Assembly: GCA_029776255.1 (NCBI GenBank)
Contig: JAKOTN010000083.1
Span: 61,487 to 125,486, forward strand
Reading direction: 5' to 3'
DNA: 64,000 bases
From: Pseudomonadota bacterium
Lineage (GTDB): Bacteria; Pseudomonadota; Gammaproteobacteria; Burkholderiales; Rhodocyclaceae
Notes under the pieces: model-generated
Databases searched by the model: none
What the model was told of the DNA's origin: nothing
Seen by the model: the letters and a program-made list of their open reading frames with translations, nothing else
Position numbers and translations under genes: made by a program
Shown here: piece after piece, positions 9,334-19,136 of the stretch
How positions within the stretch are numbered: the stretch's first letter is position 1
Layout of the letters: each line of letters begins with the position of its first letter

Positions 9334-9699
9334 GTGATTGACCTTGTGTAAGTTTGAAGAGCAAATCGGACGTTTCCGGCGGGCAAACGTTCCTGGACTC
9401 GTTGATTCACGGCCATTGGACTCGGTCGAACTTCCGTGATTTTCGAGTGACAAATTCTAGCAAGTCGCAAAAACGAGAAGGCGTGAACTAATTAACGTCC
9501 AATTAACCTTAAAAATCCAGCAAATAAGACAAATTTAGCATTACTCCGTCCACTCCCCCGTGCCGCCTCGAAAAACAATCGTGAGCCACTAGTCAGCAAA
9601 CGACCGGCAAGCGACCTTGGTGGAAATAGAACGCCGACCATCCAGAAAACGCGCTTTCAGTAATCACGTGCCCCCGGTTCCGTGCGCGGCAAAACAGAC

Positions 9700-10332
9700 T
9701 CAACCGCCGAACCGCCGTGCCAAGGCCGAGACGCTCGCTGCGAGTTGGTCGAGGTCCGGAGCGCTACCGTCGGGAGTCAGATGATTGACGACATCCGGCA
9801 ACAGCTGCGACAAACCTTGTGCGGCGTCTTCTTCGCTGACACCGACCTGCTGCGCTATGCGCGACAACGCGTCGCTACCGAATACTTGACCGATGGCATC
9901 CGGCGAAATCGGTAGATTTTCGCCCTGGCCAACCCAAGAGTTGACCTGGTCGCCATAACCGGCGCGCTGAAACTGCTCGAGCAAGCCGCCAAGCCCCCCC
10001 GATCCGCCAGCCTCGCCCGTTCCGTGAGCGCCGCCGCCGAGAACGCTGCCAAGCACCGATCCCAATGCGCCCGCGCCACCACTAGCACCGCCGCCGAGAA
10101 GGCCACCAAGAACGTCGCCTATTCCGCCGCCGCCTTGCTGACCAGCCAACAGGCCACCAAGCACACCACCGAGTCCACCACTTTCTCCGCCGTTTCGGTT
10201 GTTCATGATCATGCCAAGCACCACGGGCAACAGCGTTGCCAGAAGATTGGAATCGCCTGCCGCCGGACGCGCCTGTTCCGTGCCCGTCATGCCGCCCAAA
10301 ATGCCACCCAGTACGCCATCCAACAGTCCCAT
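9700..10332 (-). CDS. YidB family (DUF937) protein, glycine-rich
   Basis: MGLLDGVLGGILGG...LLEQFQRAGYGDQVNSWVGQGENLPISPDAIGQVFG...ISEEDAAQGLSQLLPDVVNHLTPDG-type sequence. Confidence 0.9.
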   Translation of the reverse strand: MGLLDGVLGGILGGMTGTEQARPAAGDSNLLATLLPVVLGMIMNNRNGGESGGLGGVLGGLLAGQQGGGGIGDVLGGLLGGGASGGAGALGSVLGSVLGGGAHGTGEAGGSGGLGGLLEQFQRAGYGDQVNSWVGQGENLPISPDAIGQVFGSDALSRIAQQVGVSEEDAAQGLSQLLPDVVNHLTPDGSAPDLDQLAASVSALARRFGG

Positions 10333-10554
10333 TTTATACCTCCATGATTTAACTTCATCAAAAACATCGTCGGCACGCGCCAAAGCCGCGGTCCGAAATC
10401 GATTTTCCACCCTTGATCGACAAACGTCTTTTTGCCTCGTCAATCGCCATGGGCTCGGTCGCCATACTGCGCACAGTAGGAACGGAAATCAATCGAAACG
10501 CCCCCCTCGGCCAGCAATGACGGCAACACGCGGTATCTGCCAGACCGTCAGTCC

Positions 10555-11682
10555 TTACACACCCGGCTGCAAGGTCACCGTCACGTCGATTTGACGACCG
10601 TCGCGCAAAATCTTCAGCGTGACCGTTTCGCCAACGCGGCGGTCGTCGAGCCGCGCGAGCAACTTGCCCACGGAGTCCACCGTCTTGCCATCGACGGCGA
10701 TGATCACGTCACCAACGGCCACGCCGCCATCGGGCAACAACTTGGCGCCCAACAAACCGGCGGCTTCGGCAGCCGAACCGGGCGCCACGCGCAAGACGAC
10801 CACCCCGTCGACACCGAGTGCCCGCTTCAGCCGGTTGTTCAGACCCTCGTCGAAGGCGGCCCCCAGCGCCGGACGGACATACTTGCCGCCGGCGATCAAT
10901 TGCGGAACGACGCGATTGACGGTGTCCACCGGTACCGCGAAACCGATGCCGGCGCTCGCGCCACTCGGGCTGTAAATGGCGGTATTGATTCCGATCAGCC
11001 GGCCGGCCGAGTCGAGCAGCGGCCCGCCGGAGTTGCCGGGGTTGATCGCGGCGTCGGTCTGGATCAGATGCTCGATGGTGTTGCCGCTTTCACCGCCCAA
11101 CGAACGGTCCAGCGCCGATACGATGCCCGTGGTCAACGTCCAGTCCAGGCCAAAGGGATTGCCGATGGCGAATACCTTCTGACCCACCTTGAGATCGGCG
11201 CTACTGCCCAGCGGTACCGGCGGCGGACGTTTGAAGCCGACACCGATACGCAGCACGGCGATATCGTGCGCTGGCGAGGCGCCGACCAACGCCGCGCGAT
11301 AGCTACGGCCGTCCGCGAGTTTTACCGACGCCTCGCTGGCATTTTGAATGACATGAAAATTGGTGATCACGTGTCCAGCGTCGTCCCAGATGAAGCCAGA
11401 CCCAGTGCCGCGCGGAACGGTAAACACATCGCGCGTCCAGAAATCGCGCACCTGCGCCTTGGTGGTGATGAACACCACCGAATCGCGACTATTTTCGAAC
11501 AAGGCGATGGTCGCCTTTTCATCGTCCGCGAAATCCCCGCGCGCAGCCACGGTGCGCGGCACGGCCTCGCGAGGCAACAGCCAGTCTTCCAGCACCGGCA
11601 TGACCCGCCAGACGGCGATCAACATGGTGGCCGCCAGCGTCATCCAGAGCAGGCGGACGAGAAAACGATCGTTGTTACCCAT
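10555..11682 (-). CDS. HtrA/DegS-like trypsin-type serine protease with PDZ domain
   Basis: GSGFIWDDAGHVITNFHVI, DIAVLRI, QTDAAINPGNSGGPLLD catalytic motifs; N-terminal membrane anchor; C-terminal PDZ. Confidence 0.92.
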   Translation of the reverse strand: MGNNDRFLVRLLWMTLAATMLIAVWRVMPVLEDWLLPREAVPRTVAARGDFADDEKATIALFENSRDSVVFITTKAQVRDFWTRDVFTVPRGTGSGFIWDDAGHVITNFHVIQNASEASVKLADGRSYRAALVGASPAHDIAVLRIGVGFKRPPPVPLGSSADLKVGQKVFAIGNPFGLDWTLTTGIVSALDRSLGGESGNTIEHLIQTDAAINPGNSGGPLLDSAGRLIGINTAIYSPSGASAGIGFAVPVDTVNRVVPQLIAGGKYVRPALGAAFDEGLNNRLKRALGVDGVVVLRVAPGSAAEAAGLLGAKLLPDGGVAVGDVIIAVDGKTVDSVGKLLARLDDRRVGETVTLKILRDGRQIDVTVTLQPGV

Positions 11683-11699
11683 GCGCTTTCCTTTTGCGT

Positions 11700-12665
11700 T
11701 TAGTCGTTTCGCCGTTGCGGCGCCATCGCCCGCGGATCGAAATACAGTTCCCTGGCCATTGTTTCGTACAGGGTCCGCGCTTTTTCGGAATCTGCCGGCG
11801 GCAACACCACGTAAACGTCGAGCAGCAGATCTCCAGGCGCCTGGCCGGGAAACCCCTTGCCGCGCACCCGTAACTGCCGGCCGCTCTGCGTGCCAGCGGG
11901 TATGCGCACCTTGACGCCACCGTGTGGCAAATCAACCGCCACCACCGCGCCCAGGGCGGCCTCCCACGGCGCCACCGGCAAGCCGAGATGCAAATCGCGC
12001 CCCTGGGCGCGGAAACGCGGATGTGGCCGGAATGCGACTTCCAGCAACAAATCGCCGGCTGGTGCGCCGCAGTGCCCGGGCGCTCCCTGCCCGGCGAGAC
12101 GAATCACCTGTCCAGCATGAACACCCCGAGGAATTTTCACGTTCAAGGTCCGATTTTCGACCGTCACCCGGCCTTGCGCGTCGCTTCTCGGCACGCGCAA
12201 GGCGATCTGCCGGGTGGCCCCGGTAAACGTGTCTTCGATATCGAGCAGCACCTTGGCTTGATGATCCTCGCCGCGCGCCGCTAACGGCCCACGCGCTGAA
12301 AAACCGAAACTTCGTCCGGCCTCCCGGCGACCGAAAAGCTCCGCGAAGAAATCCGAGAAGTCGCCAGCCGCGGCATTTCCGAAGCCGTGCCTCGAAAACT
12401 CGAAGCCGGCGTCCCAGTCGGGCGGCGGCCGGAAATCCTGTCCGGCCCGGTAGCCCTTGCCGAGTTGATCGTAAGCGGCCCGTTTCTCGCTATCCTCGAG
12501 AACGGCGTAAGCCTCGTTGATCTCCTGCATGCGCGCTGCCGCGTCCGCCTCCCGGGACACATCCGGATGATAGCGGCGCGCCTGCTTGCGAAACGCCTTC
12601 TTGATCTCCTCCGCCGTGGCGTCGCGTGACACCCCCAGAATCTGGTAATAATCCTTGAATTCCAT
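11700..12665 (-). CDS. CbpA-type DnaJ co-chaperone (no zinc finger)
   Basis: MEFKDYYQILGVSRDATAEEIKKAFRKQARRYHPDVS J domain with HPD; C-terminal DnaJ substrate-binding domain. Confidence 0.92.
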   Translation of the reverse strand: MEFKDYYQILGVSRDATAEEIKKAFRKQARRYHPDVSREADAAARMQEINEAYAVLEDSEKRAAYDQLGKGYRAGQDFRPPPDWDAGFEFSRHGFGNAAAGDFSDFFAELFGRREAGRSFGFSARGPLAARGEDHQAKVLLDIEDTFTGATRQIALRVPRSDAQGRVTVENRTLNVKIPRGVHAGQVIRLAGQGAPGHCGAPAGDLLLEVAFRPHPRFRAQGRDLHLGLPVAPWEAALGAVVAVDLPHGGVKVRIPAGTQSGRQLRVRGKGFPGQAPGDLLLDVYVVLPPADSEKARTLYETMARELYFDPRAMAPQRRND

Positions 12666-12707
12666 CACCAACCTCATCGCGCAATAGCTGTCGACCAGCA
12701 TGTGACT

Positions 12708-12734
12708 ATGGGCGCCACGGAGCCGGCTTTCAAG
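12708..12734 (-). promoter_or_regulatory. Candidate sigma32-type promoter for the dnaJ-like/htrA genes
   Basis: Reverse strand reads CTTGAAA-(15 nt)-CCCATA, close to the sigma32 consensus CTTGAAA-N11..15-CCCCAT; about 43 nt upstream of the dnaJ-like start. Confidence 0.55.
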
Positions 12735-12764
12735 ATATTGAAAGTGGCGCGAGAGACCCAAGAT
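12727..12764 (+). promoter_or_regulatory. Palindromic -35 element and candidate heat-shock promoter for the hsp20 pair
   Basis: CTTTCAA-gata-TTGAAAG perfect inverted repeat (12727..12744); plus strand ATTGAAA-(13 nt)-CCCAAGAT. Confidence 0.4.
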
Positions 12765-12817
12765 TCGAGTTGCGCGTCAAACACGACGCCCTTCGTCCAT
12801 TCTAAGGAGACCCGATC

Positions 12818-13252
12818 ATGATGTATCGTTCCCTATTTCCCCGCGACTGGCTCGCGGAACTCGATCGCTTGCAACGCGACGTCCAGAATTCGTTCCAGTT
12901 CTCACCCAGCATCCGCGGCATCGCACGCGGCGGCTTCCCGGCGATGAACGTCGGCGGCACGCCGCAGTCGGTCGAAATCTTCGCTTTCGCGCCTGGAATC
13001 GATCCCGCCACTCTCGATGTGCAGATCGAGAAGGGCGTGCTCACCGTCGCTGGCGAACGCCAGCGCCAGCACGCCGGCCCGGAAGCGACGCTGCATATCG
13101 ACGAGCGCTTCGAGGGCCGCTTTCGCCGGGTCGTGACCCTGCCCGACGACATCGACCCGAACGCCGTTGACGCGAAATACCGCGATGGTGTGCTGCGCAT
13201 CAGCATCGGTCGCAAACAATCCGCGCAGCCTCGGCGCATTACCGTTCAATAA
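12818..13252 (+). CDS. Hsp20/alpha-crystallin family small heat-shock protein
   Basis: MMYRSLFPRDWLAELDRLQRDVQ...VEIFAFAPGIDPATLDVQIEKGVLTVAGER...FRRVVTLPDDIDPNAVDAKYRDGVLRISI. Confidence 0.93.
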   Translation: MMYRSLFPRDWLAELDRLQRDVQNSFQFSPSIRGIARGGFPAMNVGGTPQSVEIFAFAPGIDPATLDVQIEKGVLTVAGERQRQHAGPEATLHIDERFEGRFRRVVTLPDDIDPNAVDAKYRDGVLRISIGRKQSAQPRRITVQ

Positions 13253-13264
13253 GGAGAAGCGATC

Positions 13265-13639
13265 ATGTCCGACAACACCGCTGCCAGAAAACCGACCGCC
13301 AACGATGAAACGGCCTTGCTGCCGCCGGTCGATGTCATCGAGGATGCCTCGGGAATCACCCTTTACGCCGATTTGCCCGGCGTGCCCAAGGACAAGCTCC
13401 ATCTTCATGTCGAAGCCGACACCCTGACCATCGAAGGCGATATCGATCTGGAAATGCCGGAGGGAACGGTCGCCAGCCACGTCGAAGTCAGCCTGCCGCG
13501 TTATCGCCGGGTCTTTACCTTGTCCAAGGAACTGGATTCGAGCAAGGTCAGCGCCGAATTCAGTCAGGGCGTGTTGAAACTCGGCATTCCCAAGGCCGAA
13601 CATGCCCAACCGCGCAAGGTTGAAGTCAAGGTGCTGTAA
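13265..13639 (+). CDS. Hsp20/alpha-crystallin family small heat-shock protein
   Basis: LLPPVDVIEDASGITLYADLPGVPKDKLHLHVEADTLTIEGD...RRVFTLSKELDSSKVSAEFSQGVLKLGIPK. Confidence 0.93.
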   Translation: MSDNTAARKPTANDETALLPPVDVIEDASGITLYADLPGVPKDKLHLHVEADTLTIEGDIDLEMPEGTVASHVEVSLPRYRRVFTLSKELDSSKVSAEFSQGVLKLGIPKAEHAQPRKVEVKVL

Positions 13640-13654
13640 ACCTTTGACGCACAC

Positions 13655-13693
13655 CCGCCCGACACGGGGCCGCCAGAGCCGCGTGCCGGGCGG
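13655..13693 (+). terminator. Candidate hairpin terminator after hsp20 pair (no T-run)
   Basis: ccgcccgacacgg ... gcgtgccgggcgg inverted repeat with one mismatch directly downstream of the hsp20 stop. Confidence 0.35.
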
Positions 13694-13842
13694 AAGTCGA
13701 AACGAGGGCCATCCTTTCGGCGACGATCGCGTCATCCTCCTGGACTTTCTGCACGCTGGCGTTCCACGTTCTATAGTGTGTCAACCCTTTGCCTTGTCAC
13801 GATGGTGCTTGCGGACCGGAGGCGCCCTCCGTTTCAACGACG

Positions 13843-14727
13843 ATGACCGATAGCAGTAACACCTACATTCCCGTGCGCCGGCGCGATCTCGAAGTCGGCA
13901 AACCCATCGCCTGGGACGTGTACGACCTTCAACACAATCTGCTGTTGAAGCAAGGCTTCGTGGCGACCACGCAAGTCGAACTCGACGTGCTGATCCGGCG
14001 CGGTCTGGTCCGGGTTTTCGACCCGCGCGGAATTGGCGAATCGAAAATCGCCGCCCAGCAAAGCTCACCGGAAAAAGAAGTTCCGCTCGACGAAATCAAG
14101 CTGGCGATCGGCGATCCGTTTCAGATTCAAACCCAGACCGACCAGTCGGACGACCGCTACTACGTCAGTCTGGTCGGTTACAGCAAGAACAGGAGCGTTC
14201 TGGTCACGATTCCCGAAATCGAGGGCCGGTTGTGCAGCGTCCGCGAAGGGCAATCCTTCGTTGTGCGCTTTTTCGCCGGCCGCAACGCCTACGCGTTCAC
14301 CTCGACGCTGCTGAAAGCCTCGAACGTACCGTTCCCGCACATGCACCTCAGCTACCCGCGACAAGTCCGCGGTCTGGTCGTCCGCGATGGCGAGCGCGTG
14401 GCGGTGAAAATCGTCTGCGCCATTGCCATGCGCGAGGAAACACAGACCGCTACCGCCGCCGGCCAGCTGACCAACCTCAGCGTCGGTGGCGCGTTACTGA
14501 CATCGAACCGGAAACTGGGCAATGCAGGCGACCTCGTGGCCGTCAAGTTTCGTCTGCAAATCAGGGACATCGAAGTCTTGATGGCGATAGATGCCACTAT
14601 TCGCTCGATCGCCCGCAAGGAAAACAACGAATTTCAGTACGGCGTGCAGTTCGCGGGACTGCCCAACGATATCGCCATCGCGCTGACCGCCTTCGTCTAT
14701 CAGAAATTGGCCGAGTCGGCCCGCTGA
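13843..14727 (+). CDS. YcgR-like PilZ domain protein
   Basis: PilZN-like region (YYVSLVGYSKNRSVLVTIPEIEGRLCSVREGQSFVVRFFAGRNAYAFTSTLLKAS) then RQVRGLVVR...LTNLSVGGALLTS PilZ-type motif. Confidence 0.8.
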   Translation: MTDSSNTYIPVRRRDLEVGKPIAWDVYDLQHNLLLKQGFVATTQVELDVLIRRGLVRVFDPRGIGESKIAAQQSSPEKEVPLDEIKLAIGDPFQIQTQTDQSDDRYYVSLVGYSKNRSVLVTIPEIEGRLCSVREGQSFVVRFFAGRNAYAFTSTLLKASNVPFPHMHLSYPRQVRGLVVRDGERVAVKIVCAIAMREETQTATAAGQLTNLSVGGALLTSNRKLGNAGDLVAVKFRLQIRDIEVLMAIDATIRSIARKENNEFQYGVQFAGLPNDIAIALTAFVYQKLAESAR

Positions 14728-14769
14728 GCGCCACCATCCCACCCGCCATGCCGGCTCGCGCACGTCGAA

Positions 14770-15204
14770 TCAGCACATCGACCCCGCCGGACAAGGAGGT
14801 GCCGGCGCCATTGGTCGCCCATCCCTGGCCCAGGCGACGATACCGCTGCCGACGTTATACACCGTCCGATAACCCGCCCGCGCCGATAGCAGTTGGCTGA
14901 CGACCCGCGTCCGGTTGCCGGAGCGACACAGCAGAATCACCGCCTGCTCGGGTTTGGCCACCCCTTGCACCTTCCGCAACCAGGCGGCGGGATCGCTACG
15001 ACCGTTCTCGTCAAAAAAAGTAAACAAGTGGCTGCCGGGAACGATTCCGGTTTCCCGCCACTCGGTCCCGGTGCGAATATCGACTACCGGCACACCGGCA
15101 GCAAGCAGACGCGCCAGCTGCTCGTTGTCGATATCGACCACCGACGCGCGGACCGGCAAGGCCGCCAGCATAAAAAGTGCCGGAAATACCCATTTTCTAA
15201 ACAT
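14770..15204 (-). CDS. Exported rhodanese-like domain protein
   Basis: MFRKWVFPALFMLAALPVRAS signal peptide; PVVDIRTGTEWRETGIVPGSHLFTFFD and VILLCRSGNRTRVVSQLL rhodanese motifs. Confidence 0.9.
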   Translation of the reverse strand: MFRKWVFPALFMLAALPVRASVVDIDNEQLARLLAAGVPVVDIRTGTEWRETGIVPGSHLFTFFDENGRSDPAAWLRKVQGVAKPEQAVILLCRSGNRTRVVSQLLSARAGYRTVYNVGSGIVAWARDGRPMAPAPPCPAGSMC

Positions 15205-15356
15205 CACGATTTCCTTATGGACGACAAGGGCGATCATACACCCCGTCGTCGCGACAACGAGATGGCAGAGTGCCGCCATGACCCGCGACAGGTGGGGAGC
15301 GCCAACGCCATCGCCATGAAACGGAAACCTTTTCAGCGCCACTTCGGCACGCTAGT

Positions 15357-17285
15357 ATGCAGGTTCTCTTTCCCCGGAAGCTGGCAACAGCGAGCTCCAA
15401 CGCGTCGCGAAGAAAGGATTCCGCCTTGAAGCCCACCGATATCGGCGCGCCCGATTATTTCCACAAAGTCGTGGATTGCCAGTGGGCGTGCCCCGCCCAC
15501 ACGCCTGTTCCCGAATACATCCGCTTGATCGCCGCCGGCCGTTACAGCGACGCCTACATGGTCAACTGGGTGGCTAATGTATTTCCAGGCATTCTCGGCC
15601 GGACCTGCGACCGCCCCTGTGAACCCGCTTGCCGACGCAGCCGTGTCGAGGACGAGTCGCCAGACGGGCACGATCGCAAGGAGCCGGTGGCAATCTGCCG
15701 CCTCAAGCGCGTCGCCGCCGACTACAAGCAGGACATTCGCGGCCTCCTGCCGCCGGTGCCCGCCGGGAAAAACGGCCGTCGCGTCGCCTGCGTCGGCGCC
15801 GGACCGGCCTCGCTGACGGTGGCGCGCGATCTGGCGCCGCTCGGCTACGAGGTGGTGATCCACGATGGCGATGCCCGTGCCGGCGGCATGATGCGCAGCC
15901 AGATTCCGAAATTCCGCCTGCCGGAGTCGATCATCGACGAGGAAACCGGTTATGTGCTCGGCCTCGGCGCGGAGTTTCGCGGTGGTCGGTATGTCGCATC
16001 GTTGAAAGACCTGCTGAGCGACGGTTACGACGCGGTGTTCGTCGGTTCCGGCGCGCCGCGCGGCCAGGATCTCGACATTCCCGGACGCAAGGAGGCCCGC
16101 AAGTACATTCATCTCGGTATCGACTGGCTAGCCAACGTCGCCTTCGGACACGTCACCTCGATCGCCAAGCGGGTGGTTGTTCTCGGCGGCGGAAACACGG
16201 CCATGGATTGTTGCCGCTCCGCTCGCCGGCTCGGCGGTGAGGACGTCAAGGTCATCGTCCGCTCCGGTTTCGAGCAGATGAAAGCCAGTCCGTGGGAAAA
16301 AGAGGACGCGATGCACGAAGGCATCCCCATCCTCAACAACCTCGTCCCCAAGGCTTTCACCCACATCGGTGGCCGTCTGACCGGCGTCACATTCCAGAAA
16401 GTGCGTTCGGAATACGACGAAAAAGGCCGTCGCACGCTGGTCCCGACCGGTGAGCCGGATCCGCATTTCGAGTGCGATGTGGTGCTGATCGCCGTCGGTC
16501 AGGACAACGCTTTCCCATGGATCGAACGCGATATCGGCATCGAGTTCGGTAAATGGGGGTTGCCGGTGTTGAACGAAGCGACCTTGCAGTCCACGCTGCC
16601 CAACGTTTTTTTCGGCGGCGACGCCGCCTTCGGGCCGAAGAACATCATCTGGGCGGTCGCGCACGGCCACGAAGCGGCACTGTCGATCGACCGCCTGCTC
16701 AACGGCGAGGACATCGCCAGCCGGCCGGCTCCGGCAATCGAACTGGTCTCGCAAAAAATGGGAATCCACGCCTGGCGCTACGACAATGCGGTGTCCATCG
16801 ACCGCCGCCTGCGCGTGCCCTTGCGCGATGTCCGCGCGGCGCTGAAAAACATCAAGATCGAGGTCGAGCTGGGTTTCGACCCGCAACTGGCCACCAAGGA
16901 AGCGCAGCGCTGTCTGAACTGCGACGTGCAGACGGTATTCACCGGCGGACTGTGCATCGAATGCGACGCTTGCATGGACATTTGCCCGATGGACTGCATC
17001 AGCTTCACCGCCAACGGCGAGGAAGACGAACTGCGCCCGCGCCTGCGCGCGCCGGCACGCAACCGCGAACAGGCGCTATACGTTTCCGACACCCTGAAAA
17101 CCGGACGGGTAATGATCAAGGACGAAGACGTCTGCCTGCACTGCGGGCTGTGCGCCGAACGCTGCCCGACCGGCGCCTGGGACATGCAGAAATTCCTGCT
17201 CAAAATGACTCACGCCAGCCCGCGCTGCCGTCGCGACGAGTCACCGGGCGCACAGCTGCAACCAAACGCCGCAACCGCCGCCTGA
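15357..17285 (+). CDS. korC: NAD(P)H-acceptor subunit of 2-oxoacid oxidoreductase (KorC-like; GltD-like FAD protein with C-terminal 2x[4Fe-4S])
   Basis: GltD-like flavin/NADPH domains (VGAGPASLTVARDLAPLGYEV, GGGNTAMDCCRSARRLG) plus CIECDACMDICPMDC and CLHCGLCAERCPTGAW ferredoxin motifs; directly followed by alpha and beta 2-oxoacid oxidoreductase genes. Confidence 0.8.
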   Translation: MQVLFPRKLATASSNASRRKDSALKPTDIGAPDYFHKVVDCQWACPAHTPVPEYIRLIAAGRYSDAYMVNWVANVFPGILGRTCDRPCEPACRRSRVEDESPDGHDRKEPVAICRLKRVAADYKQDIRGLLPPVPAGKNGRRVACVGAGPASLTVARDLAPLGYEVVIHDGDARAGGMMRSQIPKFRLPESIIDEETGYVLGLGAEFRGGRYVASLKDLLSDGYDAVFVGSGAPRGQDLDIPGRKEARKYIHLGIDWLANVAFGHVTSIAKRVVVLGGGNTAMDCCRSARRLGGEDVKVIVRSGFEQMKASPWEKEDAMHEGIPILNNLVPKAFTHIGGRLTGVTFQKVRSEYDEKGRRTLVPTGEPDPHFECDVVLIAVGQDNAFPWIERDIGIEFGKWGLPVLNEATLQSTLPNVFFGGDAAFGPKNIIWAVAHGHEAALSIDRLLNGEDIASRPAPAIELVSQKMGIHAWRYDNAVSIDRRLRVPLRDVRAALKNIKIEVELGFDPQLATKEAQRCLNCDVQTVFTGGLCIECDACMDICPMDCISFTANGEEDELRPRLRAPARNREQALYVSDTLKTGRVMIKDEDVCLHCGLCAERCPTGAWDMQKFLLKMTHASPRCRRDESPGAQLQPNAATAA

Positions 17286-17296
17286 GAGGAGCGACA

Positions 17297-19135
17297 ATGC
17301 AGAAGATCGAAGCGGTAAACGATTTCGTCGTCAAATTTGCCAATATCAATGGTTCCGGGTCGGCGTCGGCCAACGAACTGCTCGCCCGGGCGATCCTGCG
17401 CATGGGCGTGCCGGTGTCGCCGCGCAACATTTTTCCGTCGAACATCCAGGGTCTGCCGACCTGGTTCGAGGTGCGCGTCACCGAGAACGGCTACCTCGGT
17501 CGCCGTGGCGGTGTGGACATGATGGTGACCATGAACCCGCAAACCTGGGAGCAGGACGTGCGCGAGGTCGAACCCGGCGGCTACCTGTTCCACGACAGTT
17601 CCAAACCCTTGCCTCGCGGCAAGCTGCGTGACGACATCCACTTCATCGGCATGCCGCTGACCGAAATCACCAACAACGCATACGACGATTCCCGGCAGCG
17701 GCAACTGTTCAAGAACATCATCTATGTCGGCGCGCTGGCTAACCTGCTCGGCATCGATGCCGCGGAAATCGAAAAACTCTTCGCCGAGCAATACAAGGGC
17801 AAGGAGAAACTGCTCGACTTGAACCGACAGGCGCTCGCGCTCGGTCGCGAATACGCCCGGGAAAACCTCAAGGCGATCGGCCTGTCGGTGGAACGACGGG
17901 ATCGGGTCGGCGACAAAATCTTCGTTGACGGCAATACCGCCGCCGCGCTCGGTTGCCTCTATGGCGGCGCCACCGTCTGTGCGTGGTACCCGATCACGCC
18001 ATCGTCGTCGATCCCGGAAGCCTTCCAGAAATACGCCGAGAAGTTGCGTGTCGACCCCGACAGCGGCGGCCGCCGCTACGCCATCGTGCAAGCCGAGGAT
18101 GAATTGGCGTCGATCGGCATGGTCGTCGGCGCCGGCTGGAACGGCGCGCGGGCGTTTACCGCCACTTCCGGTCCTGGCATCTCGCTGATGTCCGAATTCA
18201 TCGGCCTGGCCTATTTCGCGGAGATTCCCGCTGTGCTGATCAACATCCAGCGCGGCGGACCGTCCACCGGCATGCCGACCCGCACCCAGCAATCCGACAT
18301 TCTGGCCTGCGCCTACGCCTCGCACGGCGACACCCGGCACGTGCTGCTCTTTCCGGACGACCCTTACGAATGCTTCGAAATGTCGGCGCAGGCACTGGAT
18401 CTCGCCGAGCGCCTGCAAACACCGGTTTTCGTGATGTCAGACCTCGACATCGGCATGAACCAGCGCCTGTGCCGTCCCTTTGCCTGGGAAGACGGCCGCG
18501 AATACGACCGCGGGAAGGTGATGACGCGCGAGGCGCTCGATGGCGGTGCCGATTTCGGCCGCTATCTCGATAGCGACGGCGACGGCATCCCCTACCGCAC
18601 CTACCCGGGAACGCACCCGACCAAGGGAGGCTATTTCACTCGCGGCACCTCGAAGAACGCCTACGCCATCTACTCCGAAGCCGGTGCCGATTACACCTAT
18701 AACATGCAGCGCCTGCTGCGGAAGTTCGAAACCGCCAAATCGCTGGTTCCCTGGCCGGTGCTCACCGCCGCCAAATACCCGGCGCGCTTCGGCGCCATTT
18801 TCTACGGCTCGACCAGCCCGGCGATGCACGAGGCGCTCGACGCGCTAGCCGATCAAGGCATCTACATCAATGCCTTGCGTATTCGCGCGTTTCCGTTTCA
18901 GAACGAAATCGCCGATTTCATCGCCTCGCACACCCGCGTCTTCGTCATCGAACAGAATTTCGACGGCCAGCTCAAGACATTGCTGGTCAACGAAGCCGGC
19001 ATCAATCCGGCAAGCCTGATTCCTGTGCTGCACTACGACGGCACGCCAATCACCGCACGTTTCATCACCCGGGAAATCGCCGAGCGCGTCTCGCGCTTGA
19101 ACGTTCGCCCCTTGAGAGAAGACAGGGTGGCCTGA
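17297..19135 (+). CDS. korA: 2-oxoacid (probably 2-oxoglutarate):acceptor oxidoreductase alpha/gamma subunit
   Basis: MQKIEAVNDFVVKFANINGSGSASANELLARAILRMGVPVSPRNIFPSNIQGLPTWFEVR...YPITPSSSIPEAF...TATSGPGISLMSEFIGLAYFAEIP; ATG at 17297 rather than the longer track ORF start. Confidence 0.85.
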   Translation: MQKIEAVNDFVVKFANINGSGSASANELLARAILRMGVPVSPRNIFPSNIQGLPTWFEVRVTENGYLGRRGGVDMMVTMNPQTWEQDVREVEPGGYLFHDSSKPLPRGKLRDDIHFIGMPLTEITNNAYDDSRQRQLFKNIIYVGALANLLGIDAAEIEKLFAEQYKGKEKLLDLNRQALALGREYARENLKAIGLSVERRDRVGDKIFVDGNTAAALGCLYGGATVCAWYPITPSSSIPEAFQKYAEKLRVDPDSGGRRYAIVQAEDELASIGMVVGAGWNGARAFTATSGPGISLMSEFIGLAYFAEIPAVLINIQRGGPSTGMPTRTQQSDILACAYASHGDTRHVLLFPDDPYECFEMSAQALDLAERLQTPVFVMSDLDIGMNQRLCRPFAWEDGREYDRGKVMTREALDGGADFGRYLDSDGDGIPYRTYPGTHPTKGGYFTRGTSKNAYAIYSEAGADYTYNMQRLLRKFETAKSLVPWPVLTAAKYPARFGAIFYGSTSPAMHEALDALADQGIYINALRIRAFPFQNEIADFIASHTRVFVIEQNFDGQLKTLLVNEAGINPASLIPVLHYDGTPITARFITREIAERVSRLNVRPLREDRVA

Positions 19136-19136
19136 C

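Noticed and set aside
16553-17296. N-terminal extension of the 860-aa ORF containing korA
   Set aside because: Overlaps korC out of frame with Arg-rich sequence; true start is ATG 17297 after a purine-rich site.
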